Positions 1-9,307 of a DNA stretch of 45,302 nt are shown in pieces. Positions within the stretch are counted from its first letter, which is position 1. Each line of letters opens with the position of its first letter. The position numbers and the translations under genes are program-made. Under the pieces are notes generated by a model. It saw only the letters and a program-made list of their open reading frames with translations. It was not told the DNA's origin and made no database searches. The stretch lies in NCBI GenBank assembly GCA_003719395.1, contig RHMC01000049.1, forward strand, positions 1 through 45,302, given 5' to 3'. The DNA comes from Streptomyces altiplanensis. GTDB lineage: Bacteria; Actinomycetota; Actinomycetes; Streptomycetales; Streptomycetaceae.

Positions 1-119
1 CCGCAACGGCGGCAACGCCGGCCGCGGCCGGCGCCGCACCCCCGCCAAGCGCTCGCTCGGCCCGCCGCAACGGCGGCAACGCCGGCCGCGGCCGGCGCCG
101 CACCCCCGCCAAGCGCTCG
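1..119. repeat. 64-bp-offset direct duplication at the window edge
   Basis: A 55-base sequence at 1-55 recurs exactly at 65-119, an offset of 64 bases. Because 64 is not a multiple of 3, only the second copy reads in the frame of the downstream peptidase (Arg/Gly/Asn-rich, then TPAKRSALL). The first copy reads the same peptide in another frame. This looks like a recent tandem duplication or an assembly overlap. Confidence 0.85.
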
Positions 120-836
120 GCCCTCCTCACCGTCGCCGTCCCCTCCGCCTGTGTGATGGGCGTGGCCGGCATCGCCGCCGCCTCGGTCGGCAACGTCGGC
201 GGCGCCCCCGCCGAGGAGAAGAAGGACACCACCACGACGGCCTCCGCCGCCGACCCCGGCCCGGTCGAGCCCGTGACGGTCAACAACAAGCTGGACACCC
301 AGCTCGCCGCCCTCGACGCGGACGCCAACGACTTCGCCGACCGCGCCAGCCGCACGCAGGAACGCATCGACCTCCAGGCCCGCCAGGACGCGGAGAAGAG
401 GCGCAAGGCCGAGGAGGCCGCCCGCAAGGAGGCCGCCCGCCCCAAGTTCGCCGTGCCGGTCCAGCAGCACGGCCTCAGCGCGTACTACGGCCAGGCCGGT
501 GTCAACTGGATGTCCGTGCACTCCGGTATCGACTTCCCGGTCGGGTACGGCACACCGGTGATGGCCGCGACCGACGGCACGGTCCGTACGCAGTACAACA
601 CCGCCTACGGAAACATGGCGATAGTGACCGCCGCCGACGGCACGGAGACCTGGTACTGCCACCTCAGCAGCACCAAGATCCGCTCCGGACCGGTCCAGGC
701 CGGTGATGTCATCGCGTACGCCGGCGACTCGGGCAACTCCACAGGGCCGCACCTCCACTTCGAGGTGCGTCCCGGCGGCGGGTCGCCGATCGACCCCCTG
801 CCGTGGTTCCGCAGCCACGGCCTCAGCCCGACGTAG
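1..836 (+). CDS. M23 family zinc metallopeptidase, 5' end outside window
   Basis: Cell-wall endopeptidase of the LytM/M23 family. The frame is open to the left edge, so the start lies upstream; the first ATG at 153 is inside the membrane segment and is not the start. In order: basic Arg/Pro-rich stretch (about 66-110), a hydrophobic segment (about 120-185) acting as signal anchor, an Ala/Asp-rich linker, a short charged coiled coil (about 330-440) and the M23 domain (about 470-800). The Zn-binding residues are visible as HSGIDF, the YCHLS histidine and PHLHFEV. Streptomyces orthologues have a long disordered N-terminal part before this anchor, which would be outside the window. The first 119 bases carry a tandem duplication that disturbs the frame. 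Convergent with pcrA across a hairpin terminator. Confidence 0.9.
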   Translation, partial: ATAATPAAAGAAPPPSARSARRNGGNAGRGRRRTPAKRSALLTVAVPSACVMGVAGIAAASVGNVGGAPAEEKKDTTTTASAADPGPVEPVTVNNKLDTQLAALDADANDFADRASRTQERIDLQARQDAEKRRKAEEAARKEAARPKFAVPVQQHGLSAYYGQAGVNWMSVHSGIDFPVGYGTPVMAATDGTVRTQYNTAYGNMAIVTAADGTETWYCHLSSTKIRSGPVQAGDVIAYAGDSGNSTGPHLHFEVRPGGGSPIDPLPWFRSHGLSPT

Positions 837-861
837 AACACGCCCGCCCGCAGAACCGACC

Positions 862-890
862 GTCCTGCGGGGCCGCCCGCCCCGCAGGAC
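862..890. terminator. Hairpin terminator between convergent genes
   Basis: Perfect 11-bp stem, gtcctgcgggg (862-872) with ccccgcaggac (880-890), 7-base loop. It sits between the M23 stop and the pcrA stop and can serve both strands. There is no U-tract, as is common for Streptomyces terminators. Confidence 0.7.
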
Positions 891-923
891 CGGCGGCCCC
901 GCAGGACGCGGGGCCGTGCGCCC

Positions 924-3382
924 CTACAGCTTCTCGACCGGCGCGTACCGCAGCAGCAGCTTCTTCGGCCGCTCGTCGCCGAAGTCGATCGTCGCCTGCG
1001 CGTCCGCCCCCGTCCCCGTCACCGTCATCACGGTGCCGAGCCCGAACTGGTCGTGCGTGACCCGGTCACCGACCGACAGCGCGACCACCGGCTTGTCCGA
1101 GGCCCGTCGTGTGGCGAATCCCGAAGCGCTCCCGCCCCCGGACCGCGACCGCGACGAGGACAGCGAGGACGACAGCGACGAGGCGACGCCCGACACCGGC
1201 CCCGCCGGAACCTGCGTCCCCTTGCGCTTCCACGTCAGGTACGTCTCCGGGATCTCCTCCAGGAACCGCGACGGCGGGTTGTACGACGGCTGCCCCCACG
1301 CACTGCGCATCGCCGCCCGCGTCAGGTAGAGCCGCTCGCGGGCGCGCGTGATGCCGACGTACGCGAGGCGCCGCTCCTCCTCCAGCTCCTTGGTCTGGCC
1401 GAGTGCGCGCATGTGCGGGAAGACGCCGTCCTCCATGCCGGTCAGGAACACCACGGGGAACTCGAGGCCCTTGGCGGTGTGCAGCGTCATCAGCGTGATG
1501 ACTCCGGACCCGTCCTCGTCCTCGTCGGGGATCTGGTCGGAGTCGGCGACGAGCGCCACCTTCTCCAGGAACTCGGCCAGCGTCCCCGGCTCTTCCCCCT
1601 CCCGCTCCTGCTCGAACTCCAGCGCCACCGCGGCGAGTTCCTGGAGGTTCTCGATGCGCGTCTCGTCCTGCGGGTCGGTCGACGCCTGCAACTCGGCGAG
1701 GTAGCCGGTCCGTTCGAGGACGGCCTCCAGCACCGTGGCGGGCCCCGCCCCCGACTCGACAATCGTACGGAGCTCCTCCATCAGCGTGTTGAAGCGCTTC
1801 ACGGCGTTCGACGAGCGGGCCGCCATGCCGTACGCCTCGTCCACGCGCCGCAGCGCCTGCGGGAAGCTGATCCTCTCGCGCAGCGACAGCGCGTCGATCA
1901 TCGCCTCGGCGCGGTCGCCGATGCCCCTCTTCGGTACGTTCAGGATGCGGCGCAGCGGAACGGTGTCCTCGGGATTGGCCAGGACGCGCAGGTACGCGAG
2001 CACGTCCCGGACCTCCTTGCGCTCGTAGAAGCGCACGCCGCCGACGACCTTGTAGGGCAGTCCGACGCGGATGAAGATCTCTTCGAAGACGCGGGACTGG
2101 GCGTTCGTACGGTAGAAGACGGCGACGTCGCCGGCCTTCGCGTCGCCCGCGTCCGTCAGCCGGTCGATCTCCTCGGCGACGAACTGCGCCTCGTCGTGCT
2201 CGGTGTCCGCGACGTATCCGGTGATCAGGGCGCCGGCGCGGCGTCCGTCCACAGGTTCTTCGGCCGCCGGTTCTCGTTGCGCTCGATGACGGCGTTGGCC
2301 GCGGTGAGGATGGTCTGCGTCGAGCGGTAGTTCTGCTCCAGCAGGATCGTCGTCGCGTCCGGGTAGTCCTCCTCGAACTGGAGGATGTTGCGGATCGTGG
2401 CGCCGCGGAAGGCGTAGATCGACTGGTCGGCGTCGCCCACGACGCACAGCTCGGCCGGGGCCTGCCCCTCGCCCGACGGGCCCACCAGTTCGCGCACGAG
2501 CGTGTACTGGGCGTGGTTGGTGTCCTGGTACTCGTCGACCATGACGTGACGGAAGCGCAGCCGGTAGTGCTCGGCGACGTCCGGGAACGCCTGGAGCAGG
2601 TGCACCGTGGTCATGATGATGTCGTCGAAGTCCAGCGCGTTGGCCTCGCGCAGCCGCGCCTGGTACATCGCGTACGCCTGCGCCAGGGTCTTCTCGAAGC
2701 CGTCGGCGGCCTGCCCCGCGAAGGTCTCCTCGTCTATCAGCTCGTTCTTCAGGTTCGAGACCTTGGCACTGAACGCCTTCGGCGGGAAGCGCTTCGGATC
2801 GAGGTCGAGGTCGCGGCAGACGAGCGCCATCAGGCGCTTCGAGTCGGCGGCGTCGTAGATCGAGAACGAGGACGTGAAGCCGAGCCTCTTCGACTCGCGG
2901 CGCAGGATGCGCACGCACGCGCTGTGGAAGGTGGAGACCCACATGTGGCCCGCGCGCGGCCGACGAGCTCCTCGACGCGCTCCTTCATCTCGCCCGCGGC
3001 CTTGTTGGTGAAGGTGATCGCGAGGATCTGGCCGGGGTGCACCCCCCGGTTGGCCAGCAGGTACGCGATCCGGTGGGTGAGCACCCGGGTCTTCCCGGAG
3101 CCGGCGCCCGCCACGATGAGCAGCGGCGACCCGGCGTGCACGACGCCGGCGCGCTGCTCTTCGTTCAGCCCGTCGAGCAGCGCGGCGCGTCCACGACGGG
3201 TGCGGCGGCGCGCCGTCCCTGTAGTACGGGTCCCTGGCCGCCGGGGGCGCGTCGAAGGCGCCCTCGAAGAGGTCGTGCGGGACCTCCTCCGGGGCGGTGT
3301 CGGTGTCCTCGGGGGGCGGCGGGTCCGCGTCCTGCGCGTGCTGGAGGCCGGCCAGGAAGCTGTCGTCAAAGAGGCTGCTCAT
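924..3382 (-). CDS. pcrA: ATP-dependent DNA helicase PcrA/UvrD (reading frame broken three times)
   Basis: SF1A 3'-5' helicase of DNA repair and replication-conflict resolution. Read from ATG 3382 the N-terminus is [10 protein letters not shown] with an acidic leader. The frame then switches near 3186 to the Walker A segment ([12 protein letters not shown]), near 2945 to the region with VDEYQDTN (motif II), [12 protein letters not shown] (motif III) and EQNYRST (motif IV), and near 2237 to the C-terminal half with [15 protein letters not shown] (motif V) and [18 protein letters not shown] (motif VI), ending RYAPVEKL. Joined, the protein is about 820 aa, the normal length for actinobacterial PcrA, and no motif is lost. 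Each break is a one-base shift in a GC-rich run, so indel error is more likely than a true pseudogene. Convergent with the M23 gene and divergent from the glycosyltransferase. Confidence 0.9.
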
Positions 3383-3679
3383 CGTTGTCCAAGCTTAGGC
3401 GGGTCCGCCGACAGCCCGCCCCGGATTCGCCCCGCCCCACTCCGTCCGGGCCGGTGGGAACCCGTGATCCGGTGTCCGTGACCTTCCTCACGCCGTCGGT
3501 GAAGGACGCCCGCCCGGCCTTCCGGACGCGCTTGTACCGGTTGTCGTGCGATGCCACAATCACGCCGCAACCAGCGTGCCGGCAGGGGGAGTTGCGACAC
3601 GATCGGCGCAATCGGCGAGAAGTGCGGGCGCGGACCCGGACGACTCCGTCCTGATCGGACCGACCGGAGGAGAAGGAAA

Positions 3680-5049
3680 ATGACCGAGCGCAGGCAGAGG
3701 CTGACCGTCCTGTTCGTGCCGGAGAGCGCGTACGGCCCGACGAACAACTGCGTCGGCATCGCGGACGTGCTGCGCCGCCGCGGTCACCGCGTCGTGTTCG
3801 CCGCCGAGGCGTCGTGGAAGGGGAAGCTGGCCGCGCTCGGCTTCGAGGAGGACCTCGTCGACCTCGCGCCGCCGCCGGCGGACGGGGCGCCGGAGCAGGA
3901 TCCGGGCCAGTTCTGGAAGGACTTCGTCCGCGACACCGCCCCGGAGTTCCGCAAGCCGACGATCGAGCAGCTGGAGACGTGGATCAGACCGGTGTGGGAG
4001 GAGCTGACCGCCGGCGCCCGGCACTGCGAGCCGCAGCTGAAGGAGATCATCGCCCGGACCCGCCCCGACGTCATCGTCGAGGACAACGTGGTGGCCTTCC
4101 CGGCCCTGCTCACCGCCGGGGTCCCCTTCGTACGGATCAACTCCTGCAACCCGCTCGAAATCAAGAGCCCGGCCGTCCCGCCCGCCTTCTCCGGCCACCC
4201 GACGGCCGACCGCACCGGCTGGGCGGCCTTCCGCGCCGAGTACGACCGCACCCACCGCGAGCTGTGGACGTCGTTCAACGCGTGGGTGGTGGAGCAGGGG
4301 GCGCCGCCCCTGGCCGACCTCGAATTCATCCACGAGTCCGAGACCGCGAACCTGTACGTCTATCCGGAGGCCGCCGACTACCCGCGCGAGCTCGGCCCCA
4401 CCTGGCGCCGCCTCGACTCGTGCGTACGCGAGACCGACAGCGCGGACTTCGACGTCCCGCCGGGCGAAGGCGCGCTCGTCTACTTCTCGCTCGGCTCACT
4501 GGGCTCGGCCGACGTGGAGCTGATGCGCCGCGTCATCGGCGTACTGGCGAAGACGCCCCACCGCTACGTCGTCTCCATGGGCCCGCTGCACGAGGAGATC
4601 GAGCTCGCCGCGAACATGACGGGCGCCGAGTTCCTCCCCCAGGCGTCGGTCCTGCCCCACGTCGACCTGGTGATCACCCACGGCGGCAACAACACGACGA
4701 CCGAGTCGCTGCACTTCGGGAAGCCGATGGTCGTGCTGCCGCTGTTCTGGGACCAGTACGACAACGCGCAGCGCATGGACGAGCTCGGCTTCGGCGTCCG
4801 CCTGGACCCGTACCGCTGCACGGACGGGGAACTGACCGCCGCGATCGACCGCCTCCTCGCCGACACCGCCCTGCGCGAGCGCCTGGCCGCCACGGGCTCG
4901 GAGATCCGCGGCCGCGACGGCCCTGCGCACTCGGCTCGACGCGATCGACGGTCGGCGCGGGCGACCGGAGCGGCCGGGGCGGCCGGGGCGACGCGTCGGC
5001 CGCCGGACCGGCCGGAGCGTCCGGGCTCAGGTCCAGAGCACCGCGATGA
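3680..5049 (+). CDS. GT1-type glycosyltransferase (UDP-glycosyltransferase/MGT-like); 3' end uncertain
   Basis: GT-B fold glycosyltransferase resembling macrolide- and natural-product-glycosylating enzymes. ATG 3680 is preceded by a strong Shine-Dalgarno (ggaggagaagg). The N-terminal acceptor half begins LTVLFVPESAYGPTNN and the C-terminal donor half carries the family signature HGGNNTTTESLHFGKP followed by FWDQYDNA. The reading frame is clean to about 4920 (EIRGRDG). There the expected continuation (LRTRLDAID) lies one frame over, so an indel is likely. Without correction the frame runs on for 1.6 kb through the next genes, which cannot be real. The end given is the first stop in the most plausible corrected frame and overlaps the 3' end of the convergent membrane protein gene by about 20 bp. 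The substrate cannot be deduced. Confidence 0.8.
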
Positions 5050-5380
5050 AGATGTTGGCGACGGTCAGCCCGCCGACCGCCCCGAAGAGCGCCTTCTCCG
5101 CCCTCTCCTCGTCCCGCTTGACGTAGACGAGGCCGAGGATCACCACGAGGACCGCCAGCTTGATGCCGATCTTGAGGTTGTTCACGCTCTGGCCGTCCGC
5201 CTGGTTGAGGCCCACCAGCGCCACGCCCGTGATCAGCATGGTCAGCGCGCCGTGCAGCATCGCGGGCGTGAAGCGGGCCGTGCCCGCGCCCATCGCCTTC
5301 ATCTGGGTCAGGAAGCCGCCGAGCAGCGAGGCGATGCCGATGATGTGCAGGCCGACGAAGACATTGATGAGTACGTCCAT
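5027..5380 (-). CDS. Small integral membrane protein, four predicted helices
   Basis: A 117-aa hydrophobic protein starting MDVLINVFVGLHIIG. Four membrane spans are visible at roughly residues 3-22, 40-60, 72-90 and 98-116, with a short charged loop KRDEERAEKA before the last. It is a conserved actinobacterial hypothetical type. No catalytic motif is seen and no function is assigned. It is divergent from the NlpC/P60 gene and convergent with the glycosyltransferase. Confidence 0.75.
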   Translation of the reverse strand: MDVLINVFVGLHIIGIASLLGGFLTQMKAMGAGTARFTPAMLHGALTMLITGVALVGLNQADGQSVNNLKIGIKLAVLVVILGLVYVKRDEERAEKALFGAVGGLTVANIFIAVLWT

Positions 5381-5731
5381 GGGCCGGAGCCTAGCCCCGG
5401 CCTTAGCAGCCCTCGCCGCCAGGTGTGCCTGCCCTCGCCGTATCGGTCACGGAAGAACGGAATGTTCTGTTCCAATGCAGGTCCTCTTCTCATCCCCGTA
5501 AACGGAAATGCCTGTTTCGACCACTGTCGGTCATTGTGTCTCTCCCCCGTGACCGTCCGGCTTAGCGTCCCTCCCCAGGTGGCCGATTCCCCACCGCCGC
5601 CCCTGCCCGGAGCGGCGGTCGGCCGCCGCCGCCGAAGGTCCGGCGGCGGGCCGCCGCCCCGTGCGGCCCGCCACCGGATGCGAGCGGCCGACGTGCAGCG
5701 CCGTACAGGACGGAAGGACGTAGACGCCCTC
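5381..5731. other. Divergent intergenic region, no gene seen
   Basis: About 350 bp between the membrane protein and the NlpC/P60 gene. It probably holds the promoters for both. It contains an imperfect palindrome around 5457-5475 (gaacggaatgttc). No ydaO-type c-di-AMP riboswitch consensus, which often precedes Streptomyces cell-wall hydrolases, could be recognised. The long frame crossing it is only the unterminated glycosyltransferase frame. Confidence 0.5.
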
Positions 5732-6819
5732 GTGGCCTCGCACCGAAAGCCCAAGCAACGCATGTTCACCGGCAGCACCGCCCGCACCGCCGCAACCTTC
5801 GCGCTCGCCTCGGCCGCGAGCGCCACCGCGTTCGACGGCGTCGGGCACGCGGAACCCGCCCTCACCCCCGCTCAGGTGAAGGCGAAGGTCGACCGGCTCT
5901 ACCACGACGCGGAGGTCGCCACCGAGAAGTACAACGGCGTGAAGGAGAAGGCGGACAGCAGCCGCGAGGCGCTGGACCGGCTGCGCGACGAGGCGGCCCG
6001 CCGGACCGAACGCCTCAACGCCTCACGCAACGCCCTGGGTTCGCTCGCCACCGCGCAGTACCGCGCGGGCGCGATCGACCCGTCCGTACAGGTGGCGCTC
6101 ACGTCCGACCCGGACCGGTACCTGGAGCGCGCCGCCGGTCGCCGAGCGCGCCGGCGACCGCGCGGCGGCCGTCACCGGGGTGCGCAGGCAGCTCGGCAGG
6201 ATCGATCAGCTGCGGGCGGAGGCGGACAGGCACCTGGAGCGGCTCGCGTCGCAGCAGAAGGAGCTGCGCGCCCACAAGACGAGGATCCAGGGCCGGATCG
6301 GCGCGGCCGAGAAGCTGCTCTCCCGGCTCACGGCGGAGCAGCGGGCCCAGTACGCGCGGCAGGACGGCCACGGCGCACCGGCCGCCGCCCCCGCGCGTGC
6401 CGATCGGACCGACCGGGCCGCCCCGGACGCCCCGGACGCCCCGCGCGGCGGCCCGGTCCGGGCGCCCAGTCCCCGCGCCGGCCAGGCGGTCTCCTTCGCG
6501 TACGGGGCAGATCGGCAAGCCGTACGTCTGGGGCGCCACGGGGCCCTCCGCCTTCGACTGCTCGGGCCTGACCCAGGCGGCCTGGAAGTCGGCGGGCGTC
6601 TCGCTCCCCCGCACGACGTACACGCAGATCCACGCCGGACAGCGTGTCCCGCGCTCGCAGCTGGCCCCCGGGGACCTGGTCTTCTTCTACTCCGGCCTCA
6701 GCCACGTGGGCCTCTACATCGGCAACGGCCAGATGATCCACGCGCCCCGCCCCGGCGCCCCGGTCCGCGTGGCCCCGATCGACCAGATGCCGTTCGCGGG
6801 GGCGACACGGCCCGCGTAG
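5732..6819 (+). CDS. Secreted NlpC/P60 (C40) peptidoglycan hydrolase, two frame breaks
   Basis: Cell-wall D,L-endopeptidase type. A GTG start at 5732 gives MASHRKPKQRMFTG followed by a hydrophobic export segment ending near HAEPALT. Residues about 40-200 form a long charged coiled coil, as in RipA-like proteins. After a Pro/Ala/Asp linker comes the NlpC/P60 domain with the catalytic cysteine in FDCSGLTQ, histidine in LSHVGLYIG and the third polar residue region MIHAPRPG. Two one-base insertions break the frame: near 6136 (AER... continues in frame with 6180) and near 6507 (FAYGQIGKPYVWGATG resumes). Removing one base at each restores a normal protein of about 360 aa. Followed after 83 bp by a small basic protein gene. 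Confidence 0.85.
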
Positions 6820-6902
6820 GCCCGGCAGCACGGGGTAAGCGCCGTACGTAGGGCAAAACGCACGCCACTCCATGTGCCACCACCGTGAACGGAGGGCCGA
6901 CC

Positions 6903-7058
6903 ATGCCGGGCATCATCAACCGGATCAAGCAGTACGCGAGCAGCCCGCAGGGGCGCCGGACGATCGCACAGGGACGCCGCGCGGCGTCCGACCCCAGGAA
7001 GCGCGCCCAGGCCAAGCAGCTGCTGGGACGGCTGCGGGGCGGCCGGAGGCAGTACTGA
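6903..7058 (+). CDS. Small basic protein, 51 aa
   Basis: ATG 6903 follows an excellent Shine-Dalgarno (cggagggccgacc). The product starts MPGIINRIKQYASSP and ends RGGRRQY. About a third of residues are Arg, Lys or Gln. The gene is followed directly by a perfect terminator hairpin. Coding bias and ribosome site make it convincing. It resembles short conserved hypothetical proteins found next to NlpC/P60 genes in streptomycetes. The role is unknown; nucleic-acid or cell-wall polymer binding would fit its charge but is inference. Confidence 0.75.
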   Translation: MPGIINRIKQYASSPQGRRTIAQGRRAASDPRKRAQAKQLLGRLRGGRRQY

Positions 7059-7072
7059 GGGTTGAAGCAAGG

Positions 7073-7108
7073 GCGCAGGCGCCGGGTCCGGTGACCCGGC
7101 GCCTGCGC
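7073..7108. terminator. Perfect 16-bp hairpin terminator
   Basis: gcgcaggcgccgggtc (7073-7088), loop cggt, then the exact complement (7093-7108). It lies between the convergent 51-aa protein gene and the VOC gene and is likely bidirectional. Confidence 0.85.
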
Positions 7109-7112
7109 CTGC

Positions 7113-7511
7113 TCATGCCTCCGGGCCGGCGTCCGGGGCGGCCACCCAGTCGACGAGCTGGATGATCACGCCGTTGGGGTCGGTGACCTGGAAGAGCCGC
7201 TCGCCCCACGGCTCCTCGCGCAGCTCCATGCTGATCTCGACACCCGCCCCCTTCAGCCGCTCGTACTCCGCCGGGAGGTCGTCGACGGTGAACGCGACGA
7301 TCACCCCGGCGGCGCGCTGGTCCCGGAAGCCCTCGGGCAGTACTTCGATGCCCCGCTTCAGGAAGATCACGCTCGGCGCGTCCTCACGCGCCAGCGACGC
7401 GAAACCGTCGGCCGCCATGGCCTCCTGGAACCCGAAGTGGGTGACGAGGAAGCCCGCGGAGGCGGCTACGTCGTCGACGGTCAGGGATATGGCGGTGGCG
7501 GCTATCTTCAC
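7113..7511 (-). CDS. VOC/glyoxalase-like domain protein
   Basis: A 132-aa single vicinal-oxygen-chelate domain starting at GTG 7511 (VKIAATAISLTVDD) behind a strong ribosome site (gcaggaggacaa). The two beta-alpha-beta-beta-beta modules are visible, with the terminal FQVTDPNGVIIQLVDW typical of the family. Such proteins are dioxygenases, antibiotic-binding immunity proteins or isomerases; the substrate cannot be told. No neighbour indicates a pathway. Confidence 0.85.
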   Translation of the reverse strand: MKIAATAISLTVDDVAASAGFLVTHFGFQEAMAADGFASLAREDAPSVIFLKRGIEVLPEGFRDQRAAGVIVAFTVDDLPAEYERLKGAGVEISMELREEPWGERLFQVTDPNGVIIQLVDWVAAPDAGPEA

Positions 7512-7614
7512 TTGTCCTCCTGCGAGTTGGTACGGGCGATCCGCACAGACGGACACATTAACGGGCTGGTGGTCAAAGGGCCGGGCAACCCTGGTGGGCC
7601 CGGATCCGGCGTGC

Positions 7615-8349
7615 TCAGCCGGGAACAGGCAGCTGCCGGGCGAAGCGGCGGACGGCATCGGTGAAGGCATCCGGATCGTCGAAGTTCGCAAGGTGTCTCG
7701 CCCGCGGGATCAATTCGATGCGGGCGTGCGGATGCGCCCGGACGAAGTCCCTCTCGCCGGACCGGAAGACGGTGTCCTTCTCGCCGTTCAGGATGAGCAC
7801 GGGAGCTGCCACATGACGCATCGCATCCGCGTCGAAACGGCCCAGCACCTCGCCCCAGGCGGCCGGCAGGGCGTGGAAGGCGTAGCCGGACCGGATGGTG
7901 GCGTCCACCACCTCGGGTGAGTAGAGCCGACGCAGCAACCTGTCGTTCCAGCGGGTCAACCGGTCCGCCGGTAGGCGGGGGACGAGCTCGGCGACCCACC
8001 GGTACGGCGTTGCCCACGGACCGCACGTCGAGGCGCTGGCCCCCGCAAGGACCAGTCCCCGCAGCCGTTCCGGGCAGTGCCGCGCGAACTCCAGCGAGGC
8101 GTATCCGCCGAGCGAGTGCCCGACGACCAGAGCCGGCCCGCAGTCGAGCGAGTCCACCGCAGAAGCGATGATCTCCGTCGCCGCGTCCAGACTCCAGGGT
8201 TGAGCAGAGCGGGCTCCGTGGCCCGGCAGGTCGACAGCGGCTACCCGGAAATCCTCCTGGAGTGCGGCGAGCTGTGGACTCCACTGCCCCGCACTGAACC
8301 GCGTCCCATGGACGAAGACGATGGGCGGTGCACCCGCTGCTGCCGTCAT
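7615..8349 (-). CDS. Alpha/beta hydrolase
   Basis: A 244-aa alpha/beta-hydrolase-fold enzyme. The start at ATG 8349 (MTAAAGAPPIVFVHG) is preferred because of the gggggg ribosome site; the longer upstream frame is Arg-rich and non-coding in character. The oxyanion-hole HGTRF, nucleophile elbow VVGHSLGGY, acid in LNGEKDTVF and terminal histidine in RARHLANFDDPD are all present, so it should be active as an esterase, lipase or C-C hydrolase. It probably stands alone. Confidence 0.88.
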   Translation of the reverse strand: MTAAAGAPPIVFVHGTRFSAGQWSPQLAALQEDFRVAAVDLPGHGARSAQPWSLDAATEIIASAVDSLDCGPALVVGHSLGGYASLEFARHCPERLRGLVLAGASASTCGPWATPYRWVAELVPRLPADRLTRWNDRLLRRLYSPEVVDATIRSGYAFHALPAAWGEVLGRFDADAMRHVAAPVLILNGEKDTVFRSGERDFVRAHPHARIELIPRARHLANFDDPDAFTDAVRRFARQLPVPG

Positions 8350-8566
8350 GAGCCCCCCGGATTCGCTCTCTCCTCGGCCGACTCTACTGGCGTCCCGCCT
8401 CCGGCGCCGGGACGCGGAAATGCCGGCCACGGAGGCGCTCGGACAGGCCGGCCGCGTGAGCGGTCATGGGGTATGACGCGCCGCTCGAGTGCGGTCCGCC
8501 CAGGGCATGCCGGTGGGGTGCTGCGGCAGCGCGCGGCGGCCACGACCACGGCCTGAGCCGGTCGTC

Positions 8567-8938
8567 TCAGATGCGCCAGGCGCGCAGGCGCTCGGCGACG
8601 GCGAAGACGTCGAGGTTCTCGGTGCGGATCTCGCGGACCAGTTCGCTGAGCGCGCCGTACGGCGGGGCGATCCCTTCGCCGGCCGAGGCCGGGTAGTACG
8701 TCGCCACGGAGACGCCGTACAGCGAATTACGGAAGGGCAGCGGCCCCAGGCGCACGATGGTGTGCAGCAGAGCCGCAGCCCGCCAAACGCCGTCGGGACA
8801 GGTCTCCATCGTCGGGATGCGGGTCTTGTGCCGGGCTGCGGCGGCCACCAGGGCCGAGTGGTCCGCCACCGAGCAGTCTTCCGGGATCGCCCGTTCCTGG
8901 GCAGCCAGAAGCCACGGAATGTCGACGTGCAGGCTCAT
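8567..8938 (-). CDS. Fic/Doc-like toxin-family protein
   Basis: A 123-aa protein (MSLHVDIPWLLAAQE...AERLRAWRI) of the Streptomyces Doc-like type annotated as the toxin component of fic-family toxin-antitoxin systems. The helix that would carry the Fic motif reads LGPLPFRNSLYG: the H-x-F-x-D/A-G-N motif is degenerate and the catalytic His is not evident, so AMP-transfer or kinase activity is doubtful. The ATG follows directly on the stop of an upstream short frame in the same phase (TGA-ATG), as in a translationally coupled toxin-antitoxin pair. No complete antitoxin is present. Confidence 0.7.
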   Translation of the reverse strand: MSLHVDIPWLLAAQERAIPEDCSVADHSALVAAAARHKTRIPTMETCPDGVWRAAALLHTIVRLGPLPFRNSLYGVSVATYYPASAGEGIAPPYGALSELVREIRTENLDVFAVAERLRAWRI

Positions 8939-9064
8939 TCAGGCGGCCTCGTCGCCCTGCTCGCGCTCTTTGGGCGGGACCTCGTCCGGGAACGCCGCGT
9001 CGAACTCCGCCTTCACCCATTCCTTGAAAAGGACGCTCGGGTCTCGCCGCCCGAATCTCGAAGC
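8939..9064 (-). pseudogene. Possible 3' remnant of an antitoxin-like gene
   Basis: Between the DUF397 stop and the Doc-like ATG, in the same frame as both, an open stretch reads ...FKEWVKAEFDAAFPDEVP and ends GDEAA-stop. It has coding-like composition but no in-frame ATG; a GTG at about 9015 behind aagga could give a 25-aa peptide. The stretch looks like the C-terminus of a small partner protein whose 5' part has been replaced by the DUF397/XRE pair. This interpretation is inference. Confidence 0.4.
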
Positions 9065-9307
9065 TCAGCCGCGCGTTGCGTACGCGACGAACTGAGCCCA
9101 GGAGGGGGCGGGGAGGGTGAGCTGGGGGCCGTCCTTGAGCTTCGAGTCACGGACATGGACGGTGTCGGGGCAGGTGGCTACCTCTACGCAGTTGCCGCCC
9201 TCGGTACCGCTGTACGTCGATTTCTTCCAGGCGAGGGCGACTTCGATACAGGCGCTTCCCTCGGTGTCGCTGTAGCTCGACTTGAACCATTTCAGCTCGT
9301 CGTTCAT
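9065..9307 (-). CDS. DUF397 protein with two tandem half-repeats
   Basis: An 80-aa DUF397 protein. DUF397 proteins partner with XRE/DUF5753 regulators (BldB/AbaA-like loci) in streptomycetes. The signature occurs twice: FKSSYSDTEGSACIEVA and WKKSTYSGTEGGNCVEVA, then the usual VHVRDSK...L. The first copy lacks its tail, so this is an internal duplication of the N-terminal half. Its ATG overlaps the stop of the upstream XRE gene by 4 bp, implying translational coupling. Confidence 0.88.
   Translation of the reverse strand: MNDELKWFKSSYSDTEGSACIEVALAWKKSTYSGTEGGNCVEVATCPDTVHVRDSKLKDGPQLTLPAPSWAQFVAYATRG

Noticed and set aside
5457..5475. LexA (SOS) box gaacggaatgttc
   Set aside because: The actinobacterial box needs GAAC-N4-GTTC; here the spacer is 5 bases and the neighbours are not SOS genes.
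5381..5731. c-di-AMP (ydaO) riboswitch ahead of the cell-wall hydrolase
   Set aside because: The conserved blocks of that riboswitch could not be found in this leader.
3551..6571. A 1006-codon open frame on the plus strand
   Set aside because: It fuses the glycosyltransferase, antisense of the membrane protein gene and part of the NlpC/P60 gene only because indels remove the stops; each part has its own start and ribosome site.
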